Below are positions 1 through 6,950 of a stretch of 11,323 nt of DNA, piece after piece. Origin of the DNA: Candidatus Bathyarchaeota archaeon. Its GTDB lineage: Archaea > Thermoproteota > Bathyarchaeia > 40CM-2-53-6 > FEN-987. The stretch spans positions 1 through 11,323 of the forward strand of contig JAHFFU010000009.1 of assembly GCA_023247835.1 (NCBI GenBank). The letters run 5' to 3'. The first letter of the stretch is position 1, and each line of letters opens with the position of its first letter. Position numbers and translations under genes: made by a program. The notes beneath the pieces were generated by a model. It ran no database searches, had not been told where the DNA came from, and saw only the letters and a list, made by a program, of their open reading frames with translations.

Positions 1-1
1 C

Positions 2-397
2 GCGAAAAAAGCCGACAGGAAATGGGAGGACATCGATAGGCCGCAACTGATTGTTTGCTCCCTTGATGAGGACGCGGACAAGGCGCTGGACAGTGCCCGA
101 CCCTTAGTTGCTCAGTACCTTGGCCAACAGCCCCACATAGCCAAGGCCAGCGGCGTGAAGGAGTCCCTAATCGAGGAAGTTAAGACAGCCCTGGGAGGGT
201 GGCCTGCGAAACCGGGTGGGCTCCAGAAAGCAAAGACACTGATAGACGATAAGCTGGTCCAGCTAATCACGGCTAGCGGGACCGCTGACGATTGTCTAAG
301 GAAAGTTGAGGAATACAATAGCACAGGCTGCACATGCCCGATACTCTATCCGCTCGGCGACGACGTCGAGGCAATGATCGATTCGTTTGAAGTCTAG
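2..397 (+). CDS. LLM-class flavin oxidoreductase, Mer-like (C-terminal part)
   Basis: The reading frame is open from the left window edge and ends at TAG (395-397), giving the last 131 residues; the N-terminal part lies outside the window. The segment contains PQLIVCSLDED, then ARPLVAQYLGQQPHIAKASG, then LVQLITASGTADDC and GCTCPILYPLGDDVEAMID near the end. This pattern is typical of the C-terminal half of luciferase-like TIM-barrel oxidoreductases that use coenzyme F420, and I recognise it as close to archaeal proteins annotated as 5,10-methylenetetrahydromethanopterin reductase. That enzyme reduces methylene-H4MPT to methyl-H4MPT with reduced F420 in the cytoplasm. The family's usual length is about 320-350 residues, so roughly 40 percent is present. 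The cofactor-binding half is missing, so another F420-dependent LLM enzyme cannot be excluded. It converges on the adenine deaminase gene with only 25 bp between stops and is probably unrelated to the purine genes. Confidence 0.72.
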   Translation, partial: AKKADRKWEDIDRPQLIVCSLDEDADKALDSARPLVAQYLGQQPHIAKASGVKESLIEEVKTALGGWPAKPGGLQKAKTLIDDKLVQLITASGTADDCLRKVEEYNSTGCTCPILYPLGDDVEAMIDSFEV

Positions 398-422
398 CCA
401 AGCTTAGGATGGAAGTTAGGGC

Positions 423-2234
423 TTACTCGATGACTGGGTTAAGGAACTTGAAATTCACCGCGTCCAGCAGCCCCTTGTCTGTGATTCTGAGTTCCGGAAT
501 CACTGAAAGTGTTGTAAGTGAAAGTGTCATATATGGTGAAGGTAGGGAACACCCAAGCTTCACCCATGCATCTTTCAATCTCTCGACCTCGTCTGATACT
601 ACTTCCACTGGTTTGTCAGACATCAGGCCGCCTATCGGAAGCGGAACCTGCGCAAGTATCTTCCTGCCTTTGACTGCAACCAACCCCCCGCCGACATCGA
701 CCAATGCCTTCACCGCCCATAGCATGTCGTCATCATTAGTCCCTGCGACAACCAGATTGTGACTGTCGTGAGCGACGGTTGAAGCCACAGCCCCCTCTTT
801 GAGTTCAAAGCCCTTGACGAAGCCGACCGCCGAACGGCCCGAAGCGTGGTGTCTCTCGAAGACCGCGATTTTTGCCAGATCTGCATCCGGGTCGACGGTG
901 ACTTCCCCGTTCTTGACCCGGGATTCGGATTCAAGGCTGCGAGTGTAAGCGCTCCCGCCAATAACGCCAATGGTCCGGACTCTGACCGTTCCGCTAGCCT
1001 TTGCCTTCACCACTAGTGCCTCTGATGTGGGGAGTTCCTTAAGATGAACGGACTTTCGAGCGAAATCTGGGTATGTCGAGGGCTTAATGTCGACCAAGAG
1101 CTTTCCGTTCCGGCAAATAACTTTCCCATCGGAAATGACCGTGTTGACGTCCACCGTGGTCAGCTTATCCAGTATCAACATGTCCGCATACCGCGCCGGA
1201 GAAATGCTTCCCAGTTCGCGAGCGCATTCGTAATGGTCCGCTACGTTCAATGTTGCCATCTGAATAGCAGTGACCGGATTGACGCCTTCTTCTATTGCGC
1301 GACGTACCACATGATCAACATGCCCCTCGCGGAGAATGGAGGATGGTTCACGGTCATCCGTAACTAAACAAACGTGCCTCGGGTCCATTTTCTCCTCAGT
1401 TATGGAACGGATCGTGTCCGCAACATCACGCCATGCCGAGCCTTCCCGCAACATCGCATACATCCCAAGGCGAATCTTCTGCATTGCATGAATCTTCTTC
1501 GTCGACTCATGGCATGATGTGATACCCGCAGCCGTGTACGCGGCCAGCTTTCCATTCAAGAGATCCACTGCATGTCCTTCCACAACCCGGTGCGCCCGCA
1601 GAGTAGCCGAAATTTCAGCATGCACCTTTTCATCCGAACTCAACACGCCTGGGTAATTCATCATCTCACCAAGCGCCACAACCCCCTTCCAACCCATCGC
1701 CGTTTCAACTTCACGCGGACCTATGGCGGCGCCTGAGGTCTCAAAACCAGGAGCTGCCGGAACGCAGGAGGGAAGCGTAACAAGTATCTTCATGGGCAAC
1801 GTTCGAGCTTCTTCGAGGAATAGGCGAACCCCATCAAGCCCAAGAACATTGGTGATTTCATGAGGATCGACGAACACGGTTGTAGTACCATGAGGTGCGA
1901 CCGCTCTAACGAATTGTGTCGGCGTCACCATCGCGCTTTCAATATGCACATGTCCATCAATGAAGCCGGGGACGAGATACTTCCCTTTCGCGTCTATTAC
2001 CTGTGTATGAGGTCCAATAGTATGGGTGCAGTTGCCGACCAATGCTATTCTGTCGGACTTTACGGCTACATCCTGTTCCTCCAGGATTTCGCCTGAGTTT
2101 ACGTTAACAAGGGACGCGTTTCGCACGACGAGGTCAGCTTTCTCGCGCCCCATCGCCGTATCGACAAGTGTCCTAGTCGTCTCCGCTAAACGGCTTCGAC
2201 CTTCAATTTCAAACAACCACTCAATCTCCCGCAA
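423..2234 (-). CDS. ade: Adenine deaminase (intact active site)
   Basis: This is a two-domain adenine deaminase of the amidohydrolase superfamily, which hydrolyses adenine to hypoxanthine and ammonia in the cytoplasm. In the 603-residue reading the expected landmarks are all visible: PGFIDGHVHIES with metal ligands H95 and H97, HGTTTVFVDPHE (115-126), GEMMN (189-193), EGHA with H221, CHES with H242, TDD with D293/D294, and the C-terminal-domain motif AHDSHN (488-493). Length fits the family (about 550-600). The longest frame begins at TTG 2234, which has no Shine-Dalgarno sequence. A second TTG at 2216 (residue 7) has GGGAG nine bases upstream and is a credible true start, giving 597 residues. 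It is the last gene of a leftward unit after the APC permease and a divergent paralogue; 17 bp separate it from the paralogue's stop. The reaction assignment follows from the family; substrate specificity within the ADE family is an inference. Confidence 0.93.
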   Translation of the reverse strand: MREIEWLFEIEGRSRLAETTRTLVDTAMGREKADLVVRNASLVNVNSGEILEEQDVAVKSDRIALVGNCTHTIGPHTQVIDAKGKYLVPGFIDGHVHIESAMVTPTQFVRAVAPHGTTTVFVDPHEITNVLGLDGVRLFLEEARTLPMKILVTLPSCVPAAPGFETSGAAIGPREVETAMGWKGVVALGEMMNYPGVLSSDEKVHAEISATLRAHRVVEGHAVDLLNGKLAAYTAAGITSCHESTKKIHAMQKIRLGMYAMLREGSAWRDVADTIRSITEEKMDPRHVCLVTDDREPSSILREGHVDHVVRRAIEEGVNPVTAIQMATLNVADHYECARELGSISPARYADMLILDKLTTVDVNTVISDGKVICRNGKLLVDIKPSTYPDFARKSVHLKELPTSEALVVKAKASGTVRVRTIGVIGGSAYTRSLESESRVKNGEVTVDPDADLAKIAVFERHHASGRSAVGFVKGFELKEGAVASTVAHDSHNLVVAGTNDDDMLWAVKALVDVGGGLVAVKGRKILAQVPLPIGGLMSDKPVEVVSDEVERLKDAWVKLGCSLPSPYMTLSLTTLSVIPELRITDKGLLDAVNFKFLNPVIE

Positions 2235-2251
2235 GAGAGCTACGTTGAATC

Positions 2252-4039
2252 TCAGGCTGGACCAATGATCGGATTTATGAACTTGAACCTTACGCAGTCG
2301 ACAAGACCTTTGTCGGTTATCGCGTAATCAGGTATTGCAGTTATTGAGAGAAATATCATGGTCATGAACGGTGATTCAAGATTGGAGCCAAGCTTCTTCG
2401 CAGCTTCGTCAAGTTCAGTCTCTTGCTTGGACATTTCCTTGGGGTCGACGTCGGCTACGATTCCCCCGATTGGAAGAGGTAAAGATGCTGTGGTAGCGCC
2501 TTCGTGGACTACGACCTGCCCGCCGTTCATCTCAACTACGGAATGAATTGCCCGCGCCATATCGGCCGGGGTGGCTCCAATTGAGATTATGTTATTATCG
2601 TCGGGTGAAAGCGAAGACGCGATTGCACCGGTTTGAATCTTGAAGCCGCTAATGAACGCCACCGCAGTCTTTCCGGTTCCGGTATGCCTCTCAGTCACCG
2701 ACACGTACAGAACATCATTTTGAGGGGAGGGGGGAACGATTTTCGCCTGAACTGGGAGGATTACTTCGCGCGATTTTCTGACGAAAGGTACATCTTTCGA
2801 TATCTGCATTGAAAGAACGCGAACGTTCTTCGAGTCATAGTTCGTTTTGATGGTAATATCTTCGGGTTTGATTTTCCTCGTCCGGAAACTCTTGAGCATT
2901 CGTCCCCGGCGAGTAGGAGGCTTGACGGGAGTTGTGATTTCACCATTCGAAGAGACCACTACTCCATTAGCGATCACTTTCTTCGGCCTGAAATCAGCTA
3001 GGTTTTCGACGAATAATATGTCCGCAAACCGTCCTGGACTAATGCTTCCAACTGAGTCGTCGATCTGGTAGATCTCGGCGCAGTTCAACGTAGCCATCTG
3101 AATTGCTTTGATCGGTTCGACGCCGCACCGGATAGCCTTCCTCACTAGGTTATCCAGATGCCCTCGTTTCAGCACGTCGGTCGCTGTAACGTCGTCCGTA
3201 CAGAAGCCGATGCGCCTCGTGCTGACGTGGTTTTCGGTTACGATGCGTACGTTTTCGTCAAAGAAGTGTACCACGGACGACTCTCTAATCATTAAGCGGA
3301 GCCCACTGCGTAGTTTCTCAAGGCTTTCAGGCGCAGAGTAGCATTCATGGTCGCATCTCACGCCTGCACACACGTACCCGGCTAGGCGGGGGCCTGTCAG
3401 CATCGGAGCGCAGCCGAAGACTGGTTTTCTCTCCCGCGAGGCTAACTGTAAGGCACGCCAGACCGTCTTGTCTGGGGTGAACTTTTGCCGGTCTATTCCT
3501 AGGACGAATTCGGTGACTGTTTCCCAGACACCAATGGTTTCATGCCATTGGATTGATTTCTCGTGTTCTGAAGGTCCGAATTCGTATCGTAACGTGGATT
3601 TCGGAATGGTGTATGGAAGTTTGGATGGTGCGGCGAAGAATAGTTTGAGGTGAGACTTCTTGGATTCTTCGAGAAATTGTCTCACTCCGTCGAGCCCAGC
3701 GATTCCGAATATTTGATCGAGGCCGGTGACTATTGATGTCGTGCCAAAAGGCAGGACCAGCTTTGCGAACATGGTTACGGAGAGTTTGCTAACTTCGAAG
3801 TGAATGTGGCCGTCTATTAAACCGGGCACGAGGTATCTTCTATTTGCATCAATTATCTTCGTCTTAGGGCCAACATATTCTTCTACATCGCCCACTGCCG
3901 AGATTTTTGAATTGTATATCGCTACGTCGGCGTCGTAGATCTCCTCAGAAAGGACGTTGACTAATTGTCCGTTGCGTATTAGGATGTCAGCTTTCCTGAA
4001 TCCCAAACCAGCTTCGATTAAGGAGCGACTTGGTTCCAA
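2252..4039 (-). CDS. Adenine-deaminase-like paralogue with degenerate active site
   Basis: This 595-residue protein aligns end to end with the neighbouring adenine deaminase, including the shared C-terminal domain and endings ITDKGL and FKFINP. Retained: HxH (H78/H80, in DGHIHFE), a DHE motif (H231, E232) and TDD (D282/D283). Changed: HES of the HxH region is FEV, the DPHE motif is GLDQ (106-109), HGTTT is FGTTS, EGHA is FGCA so the expected metal-ligand histidine becomes C210, and AHDSHN is SPDDNN (478-483). With one expected ligand and several signature residues gone, ordinary adenine deamination is doubtful. It may act on a different substrate, bind metal differently, or be a non-catalytic partner. 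The start is uncertain: TTG at 4039 is the only start codon between the preceding in-frame TAG and the conserved N-terminus (another TTG is residue 12), and no Shine-Dalgarno sequence precedes it. It lies 27 bp after the permease and in the same frame, so translation may be coupled. Confidence 0.85.
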   Translation of the reverse strand: MEPSRSLIEAGLGFRKADILIRNGQLVNVLSEEIYDADVAIYNSKISAVGDVEEYVGPKTKIIDANRRYLVPGLIDGHIHFEVSKLSVTMFAKLVLPFGTTSIVTGLDQIFGIAGLDGVRQFLEESKKSHLKLFFAAPSKLPYTIPKSTLRYEFGPSEHEKSIQWHETIGVWETVTEFVLGIDRQKFTPDKTVWRALQLASRERKPVFGCAPMLTGPRLAGYVCAGVRCDHECYSAPESLEKLRSGLRLMIRESSVVHFFDENVRIVTENHVSTRRIGFCTDDVTATDVLKRGHLDNLVRKAIRCGVEPIKAIQMATLNCAEIYQIDDSVGSISPGRFADILFVENLADFRPKKVIANGVVVSSNGEITTPVKPPTRRGRMLKSFRTRKIKPEDITIKTNYDSKNVRVLSMQISKDVPFVRKSREVILPVQAKIVPPSPQNDVLYVSVTERHTGTGKTAVAFISGFKIQTGAIASSLSPDDNNIISIGATPADMARAIHSVVEMNGGQVVVHEGATTASLPLPIGGIVADVDPKEMSKQETELDEAAKKLGSNLESPFMTMIFLSITAIPDYAITDKGLVDCVRFKFINPIIGPA

Positions 4040-4066
4040 AGAATCGCACGTGTTGTAGCCAATGCT

Positions 4067-5638
4067 CTACTCGGGTGGTATTTCTTTGAAGGCTAGGCCG
4101 ATGTCGATTCCCTGTCTGCCGTAATATGCTTTGGACGCGACGTAGATTACGAGCCCCGCTATGAAGGATGCGGCCATGTAGAAGTAGGCGAGGTAATTCC
4201 CTCCCCAGACATCTGGCGCACCTAAGAACTCGTATGCTAGGAAGCTGTACACTGCAGACATTAGAACTCCGCACACTGCCAAAACTCCTCTCAAACTTCC
4301 CTTTTGCGACCGTACACCATAGATAGCGATCGCTAACCCTACGAAGGCGAAGTAGACGACCGCGGATAGGACAACACCGAATAGGGATGACAGAATCCCG
4401 TATAGAAACGCGGCCGCCCCAACGAACACCGCTGTAAGGATAAGGTCGAAGAGATGAGCGACTAGGGGCGAGCCATATCTTGGGCTAACGTAGGCAAGTC
4501 TCGCTGGTAGGAACCTATCAAACGCCTGAGCGAAAACGTAACGTGAGAATATGATTATCGCATATCCAAGGACCGCTATGTTCCAAACAATCCATCCAAT
4601 CCCTATAACCGCTGCCAAGACAGGTGTGCCAGAGACACCCATAGCCCATGTCCAGAAGTTGAACGAGAAGTCGTATACCAGTTTCGGATTAGCTAGGGCA
4701 CCATTAGTGAATTCTTGTCCGCCAGCTGCGTACATTGCCGCAAACCCCGCAGCCAAGAGAGCTGCACTTAGAGTGGCCGAGATCGGCACGTTCCACTTCA
4801 AAGCATTCTTTCCCTTTATCTCCGAAGCCACTGCCGGACCTCCAGTAATCCATGGATAAACGAAGATAGCGAAGAAAGGTAGGATGAAGAGGTTCGCCTC
4901 CCACGTGAAAGTGGGTCCGGTGTAAGAACTCTTGACGCTCGCGTAGGTTGCGTCTGCCCCTATTGAGTTAAGAAAATCCATCTGACCTTCAATACCCGCC
5001 TTCCCCGCTGTGGCTATCACGCCCATAGCAAGGAGCATCGTGACGATCCCGATGATTGTGAACACGGAAACCATTTTGAAGCCTAGCTTGGGTTTGAAAA
5101 CGTTCACTACAATTATTAATGCAAAGATGGCCATTCCGATGAGGAACTGAGATAAGGTGTCGGCGCCCTGTATGTTTCCAGGTAACGCTAACCCCAAAAA
5201 CTGCATATTGCCTAACGAAACGCCTACTGAGCCAATGGCGAAAACAGTCGTAAGCACCGTCAACGCTACAAAAGCGAGAGTCTGCAGGGTGAAGCCCATG
5301 AATGTCAAGGCACTAGCGAACACGCCGTTGAGGCTCCGGGAAAGCCATACATAGTCGCCGCCCGTCCTCGGGATCCTGGTTGTCATAACACTGTAAACGA
5401 TCACCTGCGGAATCGATAATGCGAATCCAATCAACGTCGCCCATACAAGGTTAACGCCTGAAATCGACGGCAACAACGCCATCGTGAACCCAATAGTCGC
5501 CAACGCAACGCCCGTAGATTGGCTGCTGAGATTCAATGCAACAGCGTCAAAGAGGGAAACTGACTTAACGAGGCCTGTTGCCTCTCTAACGAAAACAGGA
5601 GTTGCTTTCTTAGCCAAGTAACCTCTTCCTAAAGGCAA
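4067..5638 (-). CDS. APC-superfamily permease
   Basis: This is a polytopic membrane protein of 523 residues with about 12 hydrophobic helices. APC hallmarks are a substrate-motif-like first helix (NLSSQSTG, 36-43), TTRIPRTGGDYVWLSR (86-101) after helix 2, and FAQAFDRFLP (369-378) followed by SPRYGSP (385-391) in the helix 8-9 region. It should be a secondary transporter in the cytoplasmic membrane. Most relatives move amino acids or polyamines; heading a unit with two adenine-deaminase-family genes suggests a purine base or a related nitrogen compound, but the substrate cannot be read from the sequence. The open frame begins at TTG 5638. A TTG at 5617 (residue 8) is preceded by AGGAAGAGGT (5630-5621) and sits 15-20 bases below the start point predicted from the TATA box at 5655-5664, so translation may begin at 5617, giving 516 residues. 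The C-terminus ends in the cytoplasmic-looking GLAFKEIPPE. Confidence 0.9.
   Translation of the reverse strand: MPLGRGYLAKKATPVFVREATGLVKSVSLFDAVALNLSSQSTGVALATIGFTMALLPSISGVNLVWATLIGFALSIPQVIVYSVMTTRIPRTGGDYVWLSRSLNGVFASALTFMGFTLQTLAFVALTVLTTVFAIGSVGVSLGNMQFLGLALPGNIQGADTLSQFLIGMAIFALIIVVNVFKPKLGFKMVSVFTIIGIVTMLLAMGVIATAGKAGIEGQMDFLNSIGADATYASVKSSYTGPTFTWEANLFILPFFAIFVYPWITGGPAVASEIKGKNALKWNVPISATLSAALLAAGFAAMYAAGGQEFTNGALANPKLVYDFSFNFWTWAMGVSGTPVLAAVIGIGWIVWNIAVLGYAIIIFSRYVFAQAFDRFLPARLAYVSPRYGSPLVAHLFDLILTAVFVGAAAFLYGILSSLFGVVLSAVVYFAFVGLAIAIYGVRSQKGSLRGVLAVCGVLMSAVYSFLAYEFLGAPDVWGGNYLAYFYMAASFIAGLVIYVASKAYYGRQGIDIGLAFKEIPPE
5621..5630 (-). promoter_or_regulatory. Shine-Dalgarno-like sequence favouring TTG 5617
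   Basis: AGGAAGAGGT on the minus strand lies inside the longest permease frame, three bases before TTG at 5617. The TTG at 5638 has no purine-rich sequence upstream. This favours the downstream start, although the spacing of the GAGGT part is short. Confidence 0.45.
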
Positions 5639-5654
5639 AGCTGGCTGTGCGTAT

Positions 5655-5664
5655 GTATATTAAA
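5655..5664 (-). promoter_or_regulatory. TATA box of the permease-deaminase unit
   Basis: The minus strand reads TTTAATATAC, a good match to an archaeal TATA box. Transcription starting about 25 bases downstream would begin near 5634. That leaves a leader of roughly 15-20 bases to TTG 5617, or an essentially leaderless message for TTG 5638. Confidence 0.6.
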
Positions 5665-5672
5665 CTATTCAA

Positions 5673-5685
5673 CGTGGCTTCCACG
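5673..5685. promoter_or_regulatory. Candidate operator palindrome upstream of permease TATA box
   Basis: CGTGG-CTT-CCACG is a perfect inverted repeat (5-bp arms, 3-bp spacer) whose edge is 8 bp upstream of the TATA box. Its arms (CGTGG/CCACG) resemble those of the palindrome in the same position at the binding-protein promoter (CGTTG/CAACG), and both are associated with TCAACG. Short repeats of this size arise by chance, so support comes mainly from position and similarity. Confidence 0.35.
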
Positions 5686-5763
5686 AGAAATACTGCTCTT
5701 GGCCTTCACGATCTTCTTGCCCGATAGAACTTGACAGCATTAAGAAACTTCATGAAACATGTA

Positions 5764-5783
5764 TCAGATCTGTGAAGATCTGA
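5764..5783. repeat. Perfect 8-4-8 inverted repeat
   Basis: TCAGATCT and AGATCTGA are exact reverse complements separated by GTGA. As DNA this 20-bp site could bind a dimeric regulator. As plus-strand RNA it would form an 8-bp stem capped by GUGA, which fits the GNRA tetraloop pattern. It lies about 145 bp upstream of the permease start, in non-coding sequence, with no T-run after it on either strand, so a terminator role is not favoured. Confidence 0.5.
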
Positions 5784-6000
5784 CGTGAAGAAGATTCGGG
5801 TCGATCGAACTTCCCTGGTAGGCTCTCGGACTAAACTGCAACTTTATTTTGCTGGCTATTTGACCATGACCGTCTTAGACCTCTGAAGTGAAAGGTATTG
5901 ATGGGGCCAAGAGGAGCCTTGTAGTTTCTTGAAAAGCGATTTAATTCCCCCGATGGTGTAGAGGTACCGTTATCCGCTGAATCGAAAGTACATGGAAAGG

Positions 6001-6945
6001 CTATCCGGCTTCTCTTCTGTATGGGACGCCTAGGGCCGAAGGCTGTCTAGCTCTTCTTGAGACTCCAATGAGAGCGACCAGTGTTAGGAGGTAGGGAATC
6101 ATGAGTATGATGTAGGATGGAATGCACGTGTTCGACGTCACGCAAAGACCTCCGAATTGTGCATAGGGTAGAAGTGCGAAGGCTCCACCAAACAGCAAGG
6201 TGCCAAGAAATGTTCGCACAGGCTTCCATTTACCGAAGTAGACCATAGCCACTGCGATGAAGCCTCGTCCCGCTGTAAGGTTCTCTTGGAAAACATGCGT
6301 CTCAATGACGAATGTAGCTCCGCCAATTGAGGCGAGAATGCCGGCGATTATGAGCGCCAGGTAGCGAATCTTTGTCACGCTAACACCTAGAGTGTCGGCG
6401 GCTGCGGGGTTCTCCCCTACTGCCCGAATCTTAAGGCCGAGCATTGTTTTATCGAGAAGAGCTATTGTGGCGACAAGTATCAAGAGCGCTATGTAGAACA
6501 GGGGATCTTCTCCAAAGATCAAAGATCCAACAACGGGCAGACTTGAGAGCACTGGAATGTTTACCGCATCGAAACCTCGAATTGATGGCAATCCCTGAAA
6601 TTGGGCGAACTGGACACGGTAAAGAAAGGCTGAGAGGCCTAGTCCGAAGAAGAAGATTCCCAAACCGGCTACTATCTGGTCTATCTTTAGTGAAACGGAG
6701 AGGAACGCCATCAGAACACCTACCAGTGCTCCAACCAAGATGGCGAATCCCAACCCGTACCAAGCGTTTGCGAAGATGAATGCGAAGGAGAACCCGGCAA
6801 AGGACCCCATGAGCATCATCCCCTCGGTCCCAAGGTTGATGACACCCGAGCGCTCCGCGATCAATTCCCCTAACGCCGCATAAGCTATCGGAAGACTCAG
6901 GGTTATAGTCTGCAAAAGAAACAGAACGTAGATACTCTCTGTCAC
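6001..6945 (-). CDS. Nucleoside ABC transporter permease (NupQ/NupC-type)
   Basis: This 314-residue integral membrane protein is the second permease of a BMP/Nup-type importer. The N-terminal ERSGVINLGTEGMMLMG (31-47) is the family's signature, and LGLKIRAVGENPAAADTLGV (169-188) is the cytoplasmic loop that docks onto the ATPase. Many hydrophobic helices (about 8-10) fill the rest, and length is normal for the family (about 300-320). It would pair with the neighbouring 359-residue permease to form the membrane channel. The start is GTG at 6945, supported by GGAG (6958-6955) nine bases upstream. That site lies inside the end of the preceding gene, whose TGA is only 5 bp before the GTG, so translational coupling is likely. 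The stop is TAG. It is the last gene of the importer unit. Confidence 0.92.
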   Translation of the reverse strand: MTESIYVLFLLQTITLSLPIAYAALGELIAERSGVINLGTEGMMLMGSFAGFSFAFIFANAWYGLGFAILVGALVGVLMAFLSVSLKIDQIVAGLGIFFFGLGLSAFLYRVQFAQFQGLPSIRGFDAVNIPVLSSLPVVGSLIFGEDPLFYIALLILVATIALLDKTMLGLKIRAVGENPAAADTLGVSVTKIRYLALIIAGILASIGGATFVIETHVFQENLTAGRGFIAVAMVYFGKWKPVRTFLGTLLFGGAFALLPYAQFGGLCVTSNTCIPSYIILMIPYLLTLVALIGVSRRARQPSALGVPYRREAG

Positions 6946-6950
6946 TCAGC

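Larger units (their letters stand above)
5639..6000. other. 362-bp intergenic region between importer and deaminase units
   Basis: No convincing coding sequence is seen on either strand. The left end holds the TATA-like promoter of the permease unit, a 5-3-5 palindrome just upstream of it, and an 8-4-8 inverted repeat further out. The right end carries the 3' flank of the importer's last permease gene. I see no strong terminator there, only a T4 run on the minus strand (5932-5935). The length and the promoter elements indicate that the permease-deaminase genes form a transcription unit separate from the ABC importer. Confidence 0.7.

Noticed and set aside
297..308. Possible degenerate second nucleotide-binding domain of the ABC ATPase as an inactivating defect (residues 301-308, genomic about 8674-8697).
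   Set aside because: The Walker A without GKS/T and Gln in Walker B are normal for the RbsA/NupO group, so this is not damage. Coordinates in this entry are nominal; the residues are described in the ATPase feature.
409..762. 117-residue plus-strand open frame antisense to the adenine deaminase gene.
   Set aside because: It is low-complexity Ser/Thr-rich sequence as expected from the antisense of a real gene; no family features.
3987..4274. 95-residue minus-strand frame spanning the junction of the permease and the ADE-like gene.
   Set aside because: It overlaps two real genes in another frame, is rich in Arg and Cys, and has no domain; a shadow.
5946..5976. tRNA-like 5' half (GGTGTAGAGGTACC followed by a TATCC stretch) on the plus strand.
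   Set aside because: It recalls a D-arm, but there is no anticodon stem, no T-arm GTTCRA motif and no matching 3' acceptor strand before the next gene.
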